A stretch of 64,000 nucleotides of DNA from Streptomyces griseoaurantiacus (GTDB taxonomy: Bacteria; Actinomycetota; Actinomycetes; Streptomycetales; Streptomycetaceae). Position numbers and translations under genes: made by a program. Location of the stretch: positions 43,865 through 107,864 of the forward strand of contig BNBP01000016.1 of assembly GCA_014656015.1 (NCBI GenBank), read 5' to 3'. Below the pieces are notes generated by a model, which was given only the letters and a program-made list of their open reading frames with translations, searched no databases and had not been told where the DNA came from. Positions 37,886-46,279 of the stretch are shown here, piece after piece (within the stretch, counting starts at the first letter, position 1; each line of letters begins with the position of its first letter).

Positions 37886-38512
37886 TCACCCCGCGAGGCC
37901 GGTGCTCCTGCCCAGGTAGGTGAGGTCGCCCGGGTCCGGCACGGGGAGCACGTGGAAGCCCAGCCGGTCGTAGAAGGCGCGGGCCGGGGTGTTGGCGGTG
38001 ACCATCCCCAGGTGCACCGCCGGCACGCCGCGACGGTGCAGCGCGGTCAGGAACGTGCGCATCAACTCCCTGCCGAAACCGCGCCGTTGCCAGGCGGGGA
38101 GCAGGTCGATGTGCAGATGTGCCGGGTAGTCCCGGAGGACGGGGAGCACCATCCGCTCCGGGTGGTGCAGGAGCGACGTCATCTCCTCGGCGCGCGTGGC
38201 GGGGGTTTCACGCGGTTCGGGGAAACGGTCGGCCACCAGCGGCAGCCAGCGGTCGCGGAAGTCGCTCGCGAACCGCGCGGTGTTCGCGGCGCCCACGATG
38301 TAGCCGACGGCCCGGCCGTGCCCGTCGTCGAGGACGAAGGCCAGCCCCGGTTCGAGATGACAGTACGGATGGGCGAACAGGGCCGGCATCAGGCCGGGGT
38401 CGGGGTAGAGGTGCCGTGAGTCGCCGCCCAGGTCGGCCGTGCGCACACACACGTCGGCGACGTCGTCATGATCCGACGGGCGGTAGGGGCGCACCCCGGG
38501 CTCTGGGTCCAT
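37886..38512 (-). CDS. GNAT family N-acetyltransferase
   Basis: A 208-residue acetyltransferase. The N-terminal PYRPSDHDDVADVCVRTADLG and the acetyl-CoA pyrophosphate-binding segment LLPAWQRRGFGRELM (Q/R-x-x-G-x-G/A type) are clear, followed by HLGMVTANTPARAFYDRLGF. It resembles the GNAT subgroup found beside or fused to O-GlcNAc hydrolases. The substrate is unknown. ATG 38512 has a LacI-type palindrome 22 bases upstream, so it may be sugar-regulated together with the divergent dehydrogenase. Confidence 0.87.
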   Translation of the reverse strand: MDPEPGVRPYRPSDHDDVADVCVRTADLGGDSRHLYPDPGLMPALFAHPYCHLEPGLAFVLDDGHGRAVGYIVGAANTARFASDFRDRWLPLVADRFPEPRETPATRAEEMTSLLHHPERMVLPVLRDYPAHLHIDLLPAWQRRGFGRELMRTFLTALHRRGVPAVHLGMVTANTPARAFYDRLGFHVLPVPDPGDLTYLGRSTGLAG

Positions 38513-38533
38513 GCCAGGCAGTGTGCCGCGACG

Positions 38534-38545
38534 GGGAGCGCTCCC
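38534..38545. promoter_or_regulatory. LacI-family operator candidate 1 (CebR-box-like)
   Basis: GGGAGCGCTCCC is a perfect 12-bp palindrome and equals the central 12 bases of the known CebR box TGGGAGCGCTCCCA. The outermost positions here are G and T instead of T and A. It is 22 bases upstream of the GNAT start. Confidence 0.7.
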
Positions 38546-38567
38546 TCAAGGCGTGGGCACAGAGGTG

Positions 38568-38581
38568 TGAGAGCGCTCTCA
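38568..38581. promoter_or_regulatory. LacI-family operator candidate 2
   Basis: TGAGAGCGCTCTCA is a perfect 14-bp palindrome with the AGCGCT core typical of LacI-family operators in Streptomyces. Its centre is 35 bases from that of operator 1, and it lies 129 bases upstream of the 2-hydroxyacid dehydrogenase start. Confidence 0.75.
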
Positions 38582-38709
38582 TCGCCCTGGCACACGTGCG
38601 GAGGCGCCGGGGAGGGAAGCCCTGTCCCGCGTGCCTCGGCCGTGACACCGTGGAGTTCGGCCCGGCCGCGTCCGCCGTCGGCCCCCGACCGGAAGGAGCC
38701 CGCCGTTCC

Positions 38710-39729
38710 ATGCCCGCCAAGCCGCACACCCTGGTCGTCATGAACGCGTCCAGCTTCCGTGCCCACTTCGACCCCGACCGGCTCGCCCGGCTGGCCGGAC
38801 TCGCGACCCTGGACGAGCCGTGCTGGACGGAGGAACTCGACAGCCCGGCCGCACGCCGCCGGCTCGCCGCCGCCGAGGTACTGCTCACCTCCTGGGGAGC
38901 TCCGGAACTGACCCCGGATCGGCTCGACGCGGCACCCGCGCTCCGGGCCGTGCTGCACTGCGCCGGCAGCGTCCGCACCCTGGTGAGCGAGGAGGTGTGG
39001 CGCCGCGGCATCCGCGTCACGAGCGCCGCCGACGTCAACGCCGTACCGGTGGCCGAGTACACCCTCGCCGCGATCATCCTCGCCGGGAAGAAGGCCCCGT
39101 TCCTCGCGGCCGAGGCACGGCACGGGAACGAGCACCGGCGGCTCGCCGAGGGCCTCGGGGACCTGTCCAACCACCGGCGCACCGTGGGCCTCGTGGGGTT
39201 CTCCCGCGTCGGCCGCAGGGTCGCCGAACTGCTGAGGGTGCTCGAGGGCACCACCGTCCTCGTCGCCGACCCGTACGCCGACCCCGAGGAGGTCGCCCGG
39301 GCCGGTGCCACGCTGGTGGAGCTGGACGACCTGCTGCCCCGGGTGCACGTCCTGAGTCTGCACGCCCCCGCTCTCCCGGAGACCCGCCACCTCCTCGACG
39401 CCGCCCGACTGCGCCGGCTGCCCGACTTCGCGACCGTCGTCAACACCGCGCGGGGCAGTCTCGTCGATTCCGAGGCACTCGCCGAGGAGTGCGCGCGCGG
39501 CCGTCTCTTCGCCGTCCTCGACGTCACCGACCCCGAACCCCTCCCCGCCGGCTCCCGGCTGCGCACGCTTCCCCAGGTCATGCTCACCCCGCACCTCGCG
39601 GGTTCCCTCGGCACCGAGATCGGCCGCCTCACCGACCACGCCCTCGACGAACTCGAACGCTGGAGCTCCGGCCGGCCCCTGCACGGCGAGGTCACGGCCG
39701 CGACCTGGGCGCGAGGGCACCAGGCCTGA
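38710..39729 (+). CDS. D-isomer-specific 2-hydroxyacid dehydrogenase
   Basis: 339 residues, NAD(P)-dependent. The nucleotide motif reads LVGFSRVGRR, so the middle glycine of GxGxxG is Ser, as is usual for one actinobacterial subgroup of this family. The catalytic residues are present: Arg in NTARGSLVD, Glu in DVTDPEP, His in TPHLAGS. It is not closely related in pattern to the enzyme at 994. The substrate could be a sugar acid, glyoxylate or phosphoglycerate-like compound. ATG 38710 is preceded by AAGGAG. Two LacI-type palindromes upstream suggest induction by a sugar. Confidence 0.9.
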   Translation: MPAKPHTLVVMNASSFRAHFDPDRLARLAGLATLDEPCWTEELDSPAARRRLAAAEVLLTSWGAPELTPDRLDAAPALRAVLHCAGSVRTLVSEEVWRRGIRVTSAADVNAVPVAEYTLAAIILAGKKAPFLAAEARHGNEHRRLAEGLGDLSNHRRTVGLVGFSRVGRRVAELLRVLEGTTVLVADPYADPEEVARAGATLVELDDLLPRVHVLSLHAPALPETRHLLDAARLRRLPDFATVVNTARGSLVDSEALAEECARGRLFAVLDVTDPEPLPAGSRLRTLPQVMLTPHLAGSLGTEIGRLTDHALDELERWSSGRPLHGEVTAATWARGHQA

Positions 39730-39877
39730 GCGTGCGCCGCCTACCGGCCGCTCCCCGGCGCCGGCTCGCCGGGTCGCAGGTGCCGAAGCCGACCTGGCGC
39801 GCGGCCGCGGGGAAGGGCCGGGCGGTCTCGCCGGGCGGGAGCCGCCGCGGTTCGGGCGCCGACCTCGATGACCGGCG

Positions 39878-39906
39878 GAGCCCGCCACACGGCGCGGGCG
39901 GGGCTC
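39878..39906. terminator. Imperfect hairpin between convergent genes
   Basis: GAGCCCGCC (39878-39886) against GGGCGGGGCTC (39896-39906) with one bulged G, between convergent stops 39729 and 39905. Confidence 0.45.
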
Positions 39907-40771
39907 AGGCGCGGGCGCCTCCGTCGACGCGCAGGACCGTGCCGGTCACGTACGAGGCGCGGTCGCTGAGCAGCCAGGCGGCGGACTCGGCGATCTCCTC
40001 GGGAGCCGCCGCACGCCGCAGCGGAAGGTGCGCCGTCAGCCGGTCCTGGAGGCCGGGCGAGTGCGTCTCCCAGGTGTCGATCATCTCGGTGAGCGTGTTG
40101 CCGGGCGCGATGGCGTTGACGCGGATGCCCTCGGGCCCGTACGTCACGGCCGCCGACTCCGTCAGGCTGTTCACCGCCCGCTTCATCGCCCCGTAGGCGG
40201 GCAGCTCGGGGTTGGCCATGAGGCTGCCGACGCTGGAGTTGTTGACCAGCGCGCCCACCTTCGCGGTGGCCCGGATCGCGGCGACCTCGGCGGCCATCGC
40301 GAGCCAGACACCCTTGAGGTTCACGGTGTAGACGTGGTCGAAATCGGCCTCGCTGACCTCGTCCAGCGGGCCGGGCGGCACGAAGGTCGCACCGTTGTTG
40401 AAGGCCACGTCGAGCCTGCCGTACAGCTCCACGGCCCGGTTCACGGCGGCGCGCACGCTGTCCGCCTCGGCCAGGTCGCACACCACGTACGCGGCGGTAC
40501 CGCCCGCCGCCCGGATCTCCTCCGTCACTGTCTTGAGCTGTGCCTCCGTACGGGCGGCCAGCAGCACCCGGGCACCCTCGCGGGCGAACAGCCGGGCCGC
40601 GGCGGCGCCGATGCCCCGGCCCGCGCCGGTGATGAAGGCCACCTTGCCGGCCAGCAGCCCGGAACCCGCCACGGGAGCGGCCTCCGCACGCGTAGTGCCG
40701 CCGGCGCCGGGCATGCCGCCGGTGCCGGTGCCGGTGCCGGTGCTGGTCTCGTTGTCGTTCCTGTGATTCAT
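39905..40771 (-). CDS. Short-chain dehydrogenase/reductase (SDR)
   Basis: A 288-residue classical SDR. NAD(P)-binding TGAGRGIG, NNGAT, the catalytic Ser in NNSSVGSLM and YGAMK (Tyr-x-x-x-Lys) are all present, with PGNTLTEM and the terminal VLRVDGGARA. The first 38 residues are a low-complexity leader (GTGTGTGG, coded by a short hexamer repeat at about 40716-40745) not found in typical SDRs. ATG 40771 is the only start before it; a later start inside the leader cannot be excluded. It is divergent from an XRE regulator, a typical regulator/target pair; the substrate is unknown. Confidence 0.9.
   Translation of the reverse strand: MNHRNDNETSTGTGTGTGGMPGAGGTTRAEAAPVAGSGLLAGKVAFITGAGRGIGAAAARLFAREGARVLLAARTEAQLKTVTEEIRAAGGTAAYVVCDLAEADSVRAAVNRAVELYGRLDVAFNNGATFVPPGPLDEVSEADFDHVYTVNLKGVWLAMAAEVAAIRATAKVGALVNNSSVGSLMANPELPAYGAMKRAVNSLTESAAVTYGPEGIRVNAIAPGNTLTEMIDTWETHSPGLQDRLTAHLPLRRAAAPEEIAESAAWLLSDRASYVTGTVLRVDGGARA
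40716..40745. repeat. Hexamer repeat in SDR leader
   Basis: About four to five units of GGTGCC/CCGGTG in tandem, coding the Gly-Thr run in the N-terminal leader of the SDR. Unit length is six, so copy changes would keep the frame. Confidence 0.7.
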
Positions 40772-40857
40772 GTCTTCGAGCCTGCGCCCCGCACCGGGGC
40801 GCAACCAGGCATCGGCGGTACCTGGCTGCGCGGCCGGCACCCGCGCACACTGGGGGA

Positions 40858-41712
40858 ATGGACCGACGAGAACTGGCCGAGTTCCTGCGCAGCCGGCGTG
40901 CGCGCATCACCCCCGCCGACGTGGGCCTGCCCGCGGGGCGGCGGCGCCGCACACCGGGGCTGCGCCGCGAGGAGGTGGCGCAGCTCGCGTACATCTCCAC
41001 CGAGTACTACACGCGTCTGGAACAGGCCCGCGCCCCCCGCCCCTCGCGGGAGGTGCTGTCCGGGCTGGCCCGGGCCCTGCGCCTGTCCGACGTCGAGCGC
41101 GAGCACCTGCACCACCTCGCCGGCGCACCCCCGGGACCACCCCCCGGGCCCTGCCGCGAGGTGCCCCCGAGCATCCTGGAGATGCTGAACCGGCTCCCGG
41201 GCACCGCCGGGTTCGTGACCTCCGCGACGTACGAGGTGCTCGCCTGGAATCCGCTCGCGGCCGCCCTGATGGAGGACTTCTCCGCCCTGCCGCGCCACGA
41301 GCGGAACCTGGCGCGCAGGGTCTTCCTCGGCCCGCAGGAGCCCGGGAAGCGGCTGTACGGGGTGTCCGACGCGGACGAGTTCGCCCGCGACTGCGCCCAG
41401 CGGCTCCGGGCCACCGCCGCCCGCTACCCGGAGGACCCGGAGGTGCGCGGGCTGGTCGCCGAACTGCGCGCGGGCAGTGAGCAGTTCGCCCGGCTGTGGT
41501 CCTCCCACGACGTGCGGGCCGGGCACACCCTGCGCAAGACGTTCCTGCACCCGCTGGTCGGCACGGTCACCGTGGACTGCGACGTCCTGGACCTCACCGA
41601 CCGGGACCAGCGGGTCGTGCTCAACACCGCCGTCCCCGGTTCCTCCTCGGAGGAGGCCCTGCGGCTGCTGTCGGTCGTGGGTACCCAGCGCATGGACGTG
41701 AGCGGGGCCTGA
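40858..41712 (+). CDS. XRE-family regulator with MmyB-like ligand-binding domain
   Basis: 284 residues. The HTH covers residues 1-85 (LAEFLRSRRARITPADVGLP, RRTPGLRREEVAQLAYISTEYYTRLEQARAP). It is followed by the MmyB/PAS-like domain (FVTSATYEVLAWNPLAAALM ... FARLWSSHDVRAGHTLRKTFLHPLVGTVTVDCDVLDL), known in related proteins to bind small ligands such as fatty acids. ATG 40858 is 86 bases from the divergent SDR start, and the SDR is the expected target. The end is nearly back to back with the sirtuin gene (9 bases). Confidence 0.92.
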   Translation: MDRRELAEFLRSRRARITPADVGLPAGRRRRTPGLRREEVAQLAYISTEYYTRLEQARAPRPSREVLSGLARALRLSDVEREHLHHLAGAPPGPPPGPCREVPPSILEMLNRLPGTAGFVTSATYEVLAWNPLAAALMEDFSALPRHERNLARRVFLGPQEPGKRLYGVSDADEFARDCAQRLRATAARYPEDPEVRGLVAELRAGSEQFARLWSSHDVRAGHTLRKTFLHPLVGTVTVDCDVLDLTDRDQRVVLNTAVPGSSSEEALRLLSVVGTQRMDVSGA

Positions 41713-41721
41713 GCCGCCCGC

Positions 41722-42591
41722 TCACGCTCCGAGCCGGTCGGCGAGGCCGGTGAGGGTCTCGCCCAGGGGGAGGTCCAGGTGCACGGCGGCGAGGTCGTCG
41801 CCGCGGGTCGGGCCCTGGTTGACCACCGCCACCGGCTTGCCCTGCTTCGCGGCGTGCCGCACGAAGCGCAGCCCGGACATCACCGTCAGGGAGGAGCCGG
41901 TGACCAGGAGGGCCGAGGCCGCGTCGACCAGGTCGAAGCAGTGGGCCACGCGCGGCTTGGGCACGTTCTCGCCGAAGAACACCACGTCCGGCTTGAGCGT
42001 GCCCGTGCCGCACACCTGGCAGGACACCGTGCGGAACGCCGCCTCCCACTCGCGGGCCAACTCCGCGTCGCCGTCGGGGTTCACCCGGGCGGCGAGCGCG
42101 CGGAACTCGGGGTTGGCCTGGTCGAGACGTTCGTGCAGTTGCCTGCGCGAGACGGTGTTCTCACAGGTCAGACAGATCACCCGGTGCAGGCTGCCGTGCA
42201 GTTCGACCGCCTGGGGCGTGCCCGCCGCGGCGTGCAGTCCGTCCACGTTCTGGGTGATGACGGCGTGCACGAGACCGGCCGTGACGAGACGGGTCACCGC
42301 CCGGTGCCCCGCGTTCGGCCGGGCCAGCCCGATCGACTCCCAGCCGAGGTGGCTGCGTGCCCAGTAGCGGCGGCGGTTCTCCTCGCTGCCGGTGAAGTCC
42401 TGGTAGGTCATCGGCGTGTGCCGGCGTCGGCTGCCCGAGGGGCCGCGGTAGTCGGGGATGCCGGACTCGGTGGAGAGCCCGGCCCCGCTCAGCACGAGGA
42501 CGTTCCCGCCGGCGAGCATCCGCTCCACCACCGCGAGTCCCTCGGCGTGCCCGGTGCCGAGCGGGGGATCCGGGGTGACGGCTGTGTCCAT
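41722..42591 (-). CDS. Sir2-family NAD-dependent protein deacylase (sirtuin)
   Basis: A 289-residue sirtuin that removes acyl groups from protein lysines using NAD. The NAD-binding GAGLSTESGIPDYRG, the TQNVDGLH loop, the catalytic His in ELHGSLH, two Zn-binding CxxC pairs (CLTC, CQVC), FFGENVP and GSSLTV are all intact. ATG 42591 is in a region with no clear ribosome site; a start at the same codon is supported by the hydrophilic N-terminus. Targets are unknown; in Streptomyces such enzymes control acetyl-CoA synthetase and similar enzymes. Confidence 0.92.
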   Translation of the reverse strand: MDTAVTPDPPLGTGHAEGLAVVERMLAGGNVLVLSGAGLSTESGIPDYRGPSGSRRRHTPMTYQDFTGSEENRRRYWARSHLGWESIGLARPNAGHRAVTRLVTAGLVHAVITQNVDGLHAAAGTPQAVELHGSLHRVICLTCENTVSRRQLHERLDQANPEFRALAARVNPDGDAELAREWEAAFRTVSCQVCGTGTLKPDVVFFGENVPKPRVAHCFDLVDAASALLVTGSSLTVMSGLRFVRHAAKQGKPVAVVNQGPTRGDDLAAVHLDLPLGETLTGLADRLGA

Positions 42592-42689
42592 GCAAGGCAG
42601 GGTACGTCGCCGGACGGGAAGGACGCCGGGCGGTGATCGCCCGCCCCGGGACGCACGCAACTCGCACGGACGTGCGCTCCTCCTGGGGT

Positions 42690-42850
42690 ACAGTAGATCT
42701 TGGAAACGCCGCCAACGGGCAGGCGAATCCCACGCGTTGGTCGTCCAAGGAAAGACGCCCCGCTTCCTGCGGGGAGATGCAGGTGCAAGGCCTGCCCAGC
42801 GCTCCGAAGAGGCCCGTCCCGGAAGTCACCGGGACGGGCCTCCTTTTGTG
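42690..42850 (+). ncRNA. Stand-alone structured small RNA, class unknown
   Basis: Between the sirtuin and MFS genes there is no ORF but a strongly structured rightward unit. A TACAGT box at 42682-42697 may be its -10. Stems seen: an outer CTTGGA/TCCAAG helix enclosing CCAACG/CGTTGG; CCCCGC-TTCCT-GCGGGG; GCAGG-TGCAAGG-CCTGC, and then the terminator at 42809-42842 followed by CCTTTT. The TTCCT loop could pair with AGGAA just upstream, making a pseudoknot. No gene lies downstream in sense, so it is not a riboswitch for this locus. It is not a tRNA: no acceptor stem pairs. The 5' end is approximate. Confidence 0.6.
42809..42842 (+). terminator. Strong rho-independent terminator
   Basis: GAGGCCCGTCCCGG (42809-42822) pairs perfectly over 14 bp with the complement at 42829-42842, loop AAGTCA, followed by CTTTTG. 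A T-run this good is unusual in this genome. It ends the small RNA, and in the other direction could end the leftward readthrough of no known gene. Confidence 0.9.
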
Positions 42851-42889
42851 TACCACCGCCGGTCCGGGTCCCCGGGGCGGCGGGCCGGC

Positions 42890-44401
42890 TCAGCCGTGAC
42901 CGGCGTGGGTGTGGCTGTGGGACACCTCGGGCGCGCAGGGGTCCCGCCTCTCCGCCCGCCGGTCGCGCATCCAGTCGTACACGGCCAGGCCCCACGCGCA
43001 CAGCATCGGCACCAGCCCCGAACCGATCGCGACCGCGAGCGCCGTGCGGTAGTGGTGACCGCCGTGCCCCAGGACCATGTAGAACAGGCCCGGCAGGGCC
43101 GCCGTCCCGACGGCACCGCCGAGCCGCTGCCCGGTCTGCAGCGCGCCTCCGGCGGCACCCGCCATCCGCACCGGCACGTCCCGCAGCGTCATCGTGATGT
43201 TGGGCGAGATGACGCAGCCGCTGCCCAGCCCGCCGAGGAGGAGCGCGGGAGCCGCCCACCACACGGCGGCCCCGCCGGGCACCAGCCGCAGCACGGCGCC
43301 CGCCGTCCCCAGCCCCACCAGCACACCCGCCAAGCCGCACACGGTCAGCAGCCGGCCCAGCCGTTCCACGAGCCGCCCCGACACCACCGCGCCCGCCGCC
43401 GAGCCGAGGGCGAAGGGGGTCACCGCGAGCCCGGAACGCAGCGGCGAATAGCCCTGGCCGTTCTGGAAGAACAGCGCGAACACCAGCCACACCCCGCTGA
43501 AGCCCACGAAGTACAGCGTGGCGATGGCCGCGCCCGCCGCGTACCCGCGGGTCGAGGTGACCAGCCGGGGATCGAGGAGCGGCTGCCCGTCCCGGGCGCC
43601 GACCCGCCGCTCCCAGCGGGCGAACGCCACCAGCAGGGCCGCGCCGACCAGGAACAGCCACCACAACCGCCGCACCCCGCCGGACTCCGCCAGGACCAGA
43701 GGCAGCATGACGGCCAGCACCCCGGTGCCGAGCAGCGCGACGCCGGGCAGGTCCAGGCGTTCGCGCCGGCCGGGCTCCACCCGGGGCAGCAGCCGCACGC
43801 CCAGGATCAGGGCGAGGGCGCCCACGGGCACATTGAGGTAGAACAGCCAGCGCCAGCCGTCCTCCCCGCCGGCGAGGGTGAGGACGAGGCCGCCGACCAC
43901 GGGGCCCACCGCGCTGGAGACGCCGACCGTCGCCCCGAACAGGCCGAAGGCCCGGCCGCGTTCGGCGCCCCGGAACATCTGCTGGATGAGCGCCGAGTTC
44001 TGCGGGGCGAGACAGCCGGCGGCGACGCCCTGCGCGAGGCGGGCCACCACCAGCAGCGTCACATTGGGCGCCGCGCCCGCGGCCGCGCTGCACAGCACGA
44101 AGGCGGTGAGGGCCATCAGGAAGATGCGGCGCCTGCCGAGGGCGTCCCCGAGCCGGCCCGCGGTGACCAGGACCAGTGCGAAGGTGAGGGCGTACCCGGA
44201 GACCACCCACTGGATGGCCGGCGCCGAGGTGTGCAGTTCCCGCTGCATGGAGGGCAGTGCGACGGCGACGACGGTGACGTCCAGGAGGCTCATGAAGCCG
44301 GCCACCAGGGTCACCGAGAGCGCCTTCCAGCGCCTGGGGTCCGCCTCGCTCGTGTCCGCGGGGTTCCCGCCCCGTTCCTCCGCCTGTGCGCGCCCGCCCA
44401 C
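42890..44401 (-). CDS. MFS transporter, DHA2 (14-TM, EmrB/QacA) family
   Basis: A 503-residue efflux protein with about 14 TMs. Motif A is GRLGDALGRRR; motif C is the GVSSAVGPVVGGLV stretch. The first helix pattern LLDVTVVAVALPSMQREL is diagnostic of the DHA2 family. The C-terminus is His-rich (SHSHTHAGHG). GTG 44401 has AAGGGAG five bases upstream. A longer frame to 46186 is antisense/shadow and rejected. Such pumps export drugs by proton antiport; substrate unknown. The downstream neighbour on the same strand is the small-RNA region, not a gene. Confidence 0.92.
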   Translation of the reverse strand: MGGRAQAEERGGNPADTSEADPRRWKALSVTLVAGFMSLLDVTVVAVALPSMQRELHTSAPAIQWVVSGYALTFALVLVTAGRLGDALGRRRIFLMALTAFVLCSAAAGAAPNVTLLVVARLAQGVAAGCLAPQNSALIQQMFRGAERGRAFGLFGATVGVSSAVGPVVGGLVLTLAGGEDGWRWLFYLNVPVGALALILGVRLLPRVEPGRRERLDLPGVALLGTGVLAVMLPLVLAESGGVRRLWWLFLVGAALLVAFARWERRVGARDGQPLLDPRLVTSTRGYAAGAAIATLYFVGFSGVWLVFALFFQNGQGYSPLRSGLAVTPFALGSAAGAVVSGRLVERLGRLLTVCGLAGVLVGLGTAGAVLRLVPGGAAVWWAAPALLLGGLGSGCVISPNITMTLRDVPVRMAGAAGGALQTGQRLGGAVGTAALPGLFYMVLGHGGHHYRTALAVAIGSGLVPMLCAWGLAVYDWMRDRRAERRDPCAPEVSHSHTHAGHG

Positions 44402-44524
44402 CCGAACTCCCTTCCGCCGCCGGGACGCCCCGGCCGGGGCACCCGTGTCCCGCGGCCGGTGGGCCGCACTCCACATCGCGCGACGGGTATCCCGTGACCA
44501 CGGCTTACACCCCACCGCCGTCAC

Positions 44525-44569
44525 GGGAAAGGACGCGAAAGGGACGCGGAAGGGACGCGAAAGGGACGG
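44525..44569. repeat. Tandem 11-base direct repeat
   Basis: Four imperfect copies of GAAAGGGACGC lie upstream of the MFS start at 44401, in the gap to the next MFS gene. The A-rich unit stands out from the base composition around it. Confidence 0.65.
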
Positions 44570-44600
44570 TGCCGTGCGCACGGGCGCCCGGCACCGTCCG

Positions 44601-44628
44601 GGGCCGTGCGCCGCTCGGGGCACGGCCC
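44601..44628 (-). terminator. Hairpin after the upstream MFS gene
   Basis: GGGCCGTGC (44601-44609) pairs with GCACGGCCC (44620-44628), 16 bases past the stop at 44644 reading leftward. Confidence 0.6.
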
Positions 44629-44643
44629 GGCCCGGTGTGGTGG

Positions 44644-46245
44644 TCAGCCGACCTCGGCGTGCTCCCGGCCGGCGGTGTCCGCGGCGGGCTCGGCCCGGCC
44701 GGCCTTCCGGCCCGGCAGCACCGCGAGGACGATCAGCGCACCGGCGGCCATGATGATCCCGCCGACGAGGCTGGTGTGCGCCACTCCGTGGGCGAAGGCC
44801 TCGTGCACGGCCTCGACCAGCGCCCGCGCTTGTTCGGGTCCGCCCTCGGGGGACCTCGCGACCTGCTCGGCCACCGCGAGCCCGCCGCCCACCGACTCCC
44901 CGGCGGCGTCCAGCGCGGCGGCCGGGAGCCGCCCGCCGATCAGGTCGCCCAGCCGGTCCTGGTAGGCGGTGCCCAGCAGCGAACCCAGGAGGGCGATGCC
45001 GAGCGAGCCGCCGAGCTCCAGCGAGGTGTCGTTGGCACCGCCGCCCACGCCCAGCTCCGACTCCGGGAAGGACCCCATGATCGTGTCGGTCGCGGGGGAG
45101 ACGCTCAGGCCGATCGCGAAGCCGAGCAGCAGCAGCGAGGGCACGAAGTCGGCGTAACCGGCGTCCGCGCCGATCCCGGTGAGCAGGAACACGCTCACCG
45201 TGCCGATGACCATGCCGGGCACGACCGTGGCCCGTACGCCGAGCCGCGGAGTGAGCCTGCCGGTGACGGCGGCACCGGCGAACACCGCGCCGGCCAGCGG
45301 CAGCAGCCGGACGCCCGTCTCCAGCGGCCCGTAGCCGAGGACGAACTGCAGGTACTGCGTGAGGTAGTAGATCGAGCCGTAGGCGCCGAAGAAGAAGAAC
45401 AGCACCGCGATCATCGAACCCGCGAAGGGGCGCTGTGCGAACCGGCGGACGTCCAGCATCGGGCGCGGGTGCCGCAGTTCCCAGAGGGCGAAGACGAGGA
45501 GCCCGACGCCGGCCACCACGGCCGCGAGGACCGGTCCGGCGCTCCAGCCGAAGTGCGGGCCCTCGATGAGGGCGTACACCAGGGAGCCGACGGAGACGAT
45601 GGACAGCAGGCCGCCCACGAAGTCGATCCGGCCCATGTCCCGCGCCCGGGAGGGCGGGACGAGGAGGAGCGCGCCGATGACGGCGAGGACCGCGACGGGC
45701 ACGTTGACCAGGAACGTCGAACCCCAGGCGTGGGATTCGAGGAGCCGGCCCGCGACCAGCGGGCCGACCGCGATGGCCAGCCCGGAGGTGGCCGTCCAGG
45801 CGGTGATCGCCCGTGCCCGCTCCGGCCGGGGGAAGACCGCGACCAGCAGGGAGAGGGTGGCCGGCATCACGACGGCGGCGCCCACGCCCATGACCGCGCG
45901 GGCGGCGACGACCAGCGCCGTCTCGTCCACCAGGCTGCCCATCACCGAGCCGCCCGCGAAGATCAGCAGACCGGTGACGAGGGCGCCCCGGCGGCTGTAC
46001 TTGTCGCCGATCGCGCCGAGCACCAGCATCAGCGCGGCGTACGGGACGGTGTAGCCGTCGATGACCCACTGCAGGTCGCTGCTGCTGAGGTGCAGGTCGG
46101 CGGTCATGTCCGGGGCGGCGACGATCAGGGACGTGTTGGCCATGACCACGAGCAGCAGGCTGAGGCACAGCACGAGCAGCGCCCACCAGCGCCGTGGATA
46201 GGGCCCGGTCATCTTCTCTACCGGGGTGTTCGCCATGAGCGGCAT
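44644..46245 (-). CDS. MFS transporter, DHA2 family (second copy)
   Basis: A 533-residue, 14-TM pump of the same family as its neighbour but not a recent duplicate: NTSLIVAAPDMTADLHLSSSDLQWVIDGYTV, GAIGDKYSRRGAL, SGLAIAVGPLVAGRLLE. The large loop after TM 13 (residues 415-485) is longer than usual. ATG 46245 has GGAG six bases upstream. A tandem 27-base repeat with two dyads lies just ahead (46280-46333), the likely binding site of a repressor that responds to the exported compound; the repressor gene is not adjacent. Confidence 0.92.
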   Translation of the reverse strand: MPLMANTPVEKMTGPYPRRWWALLVLCLSLLLVVMANTSLIVAAPDMTADLHLSSSDLQWVIDGYTVPYAALMLVLGAIGDKYSRRGALVTGLLIFAGGSVMGSLVDETALVVAARAVMGVGAAVVMPATLSLLVAVFPRPERARAITAWTATSGLAIAVGPLVAGRLLESHAWGSTFLVNVPVAVLAVIGALLLVPPSRARDMGRIDFVGGLLSIVSVGSLVYALIEGPHFGWSAGPVLAAVVAGVGLLVFALWELRHPRPMLDVRRFAQRPFAGSMIAVLFFFFGAYGSIYYLTQYLQFVLGYGPLETGVRLLPLAGAVFAGAAVTGRLTPRLGVRATVVPGMVIGTVSVFLLTGIGADAGYADFVPSLLLLGFAIGLSVSPATDTIMGSFPESELGVGGGANDTSLELGGSLGIALLGSLLGTAYQDRLGDLIGGRLPAAALDAAGESVGGGLAVAEQVARSPEGGPEQARALVEAVHEAFAHGVAHTSLVGGIIMAAGALIVLAVLPGRKAGRAEPAADTAGREHAEVG

Positions 46246-46279
46246 CGAGGGCTCCAGAAGGAGGAGTTGAGCGTCGGAC

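Noticed and set aside
42770..42806. tRNA T-arm-like hairpin with a seven-base loop in the small RNA
   Set aside because: No acceptor, D or anticodon arm can be built around it; treated as part of another structured RNA.
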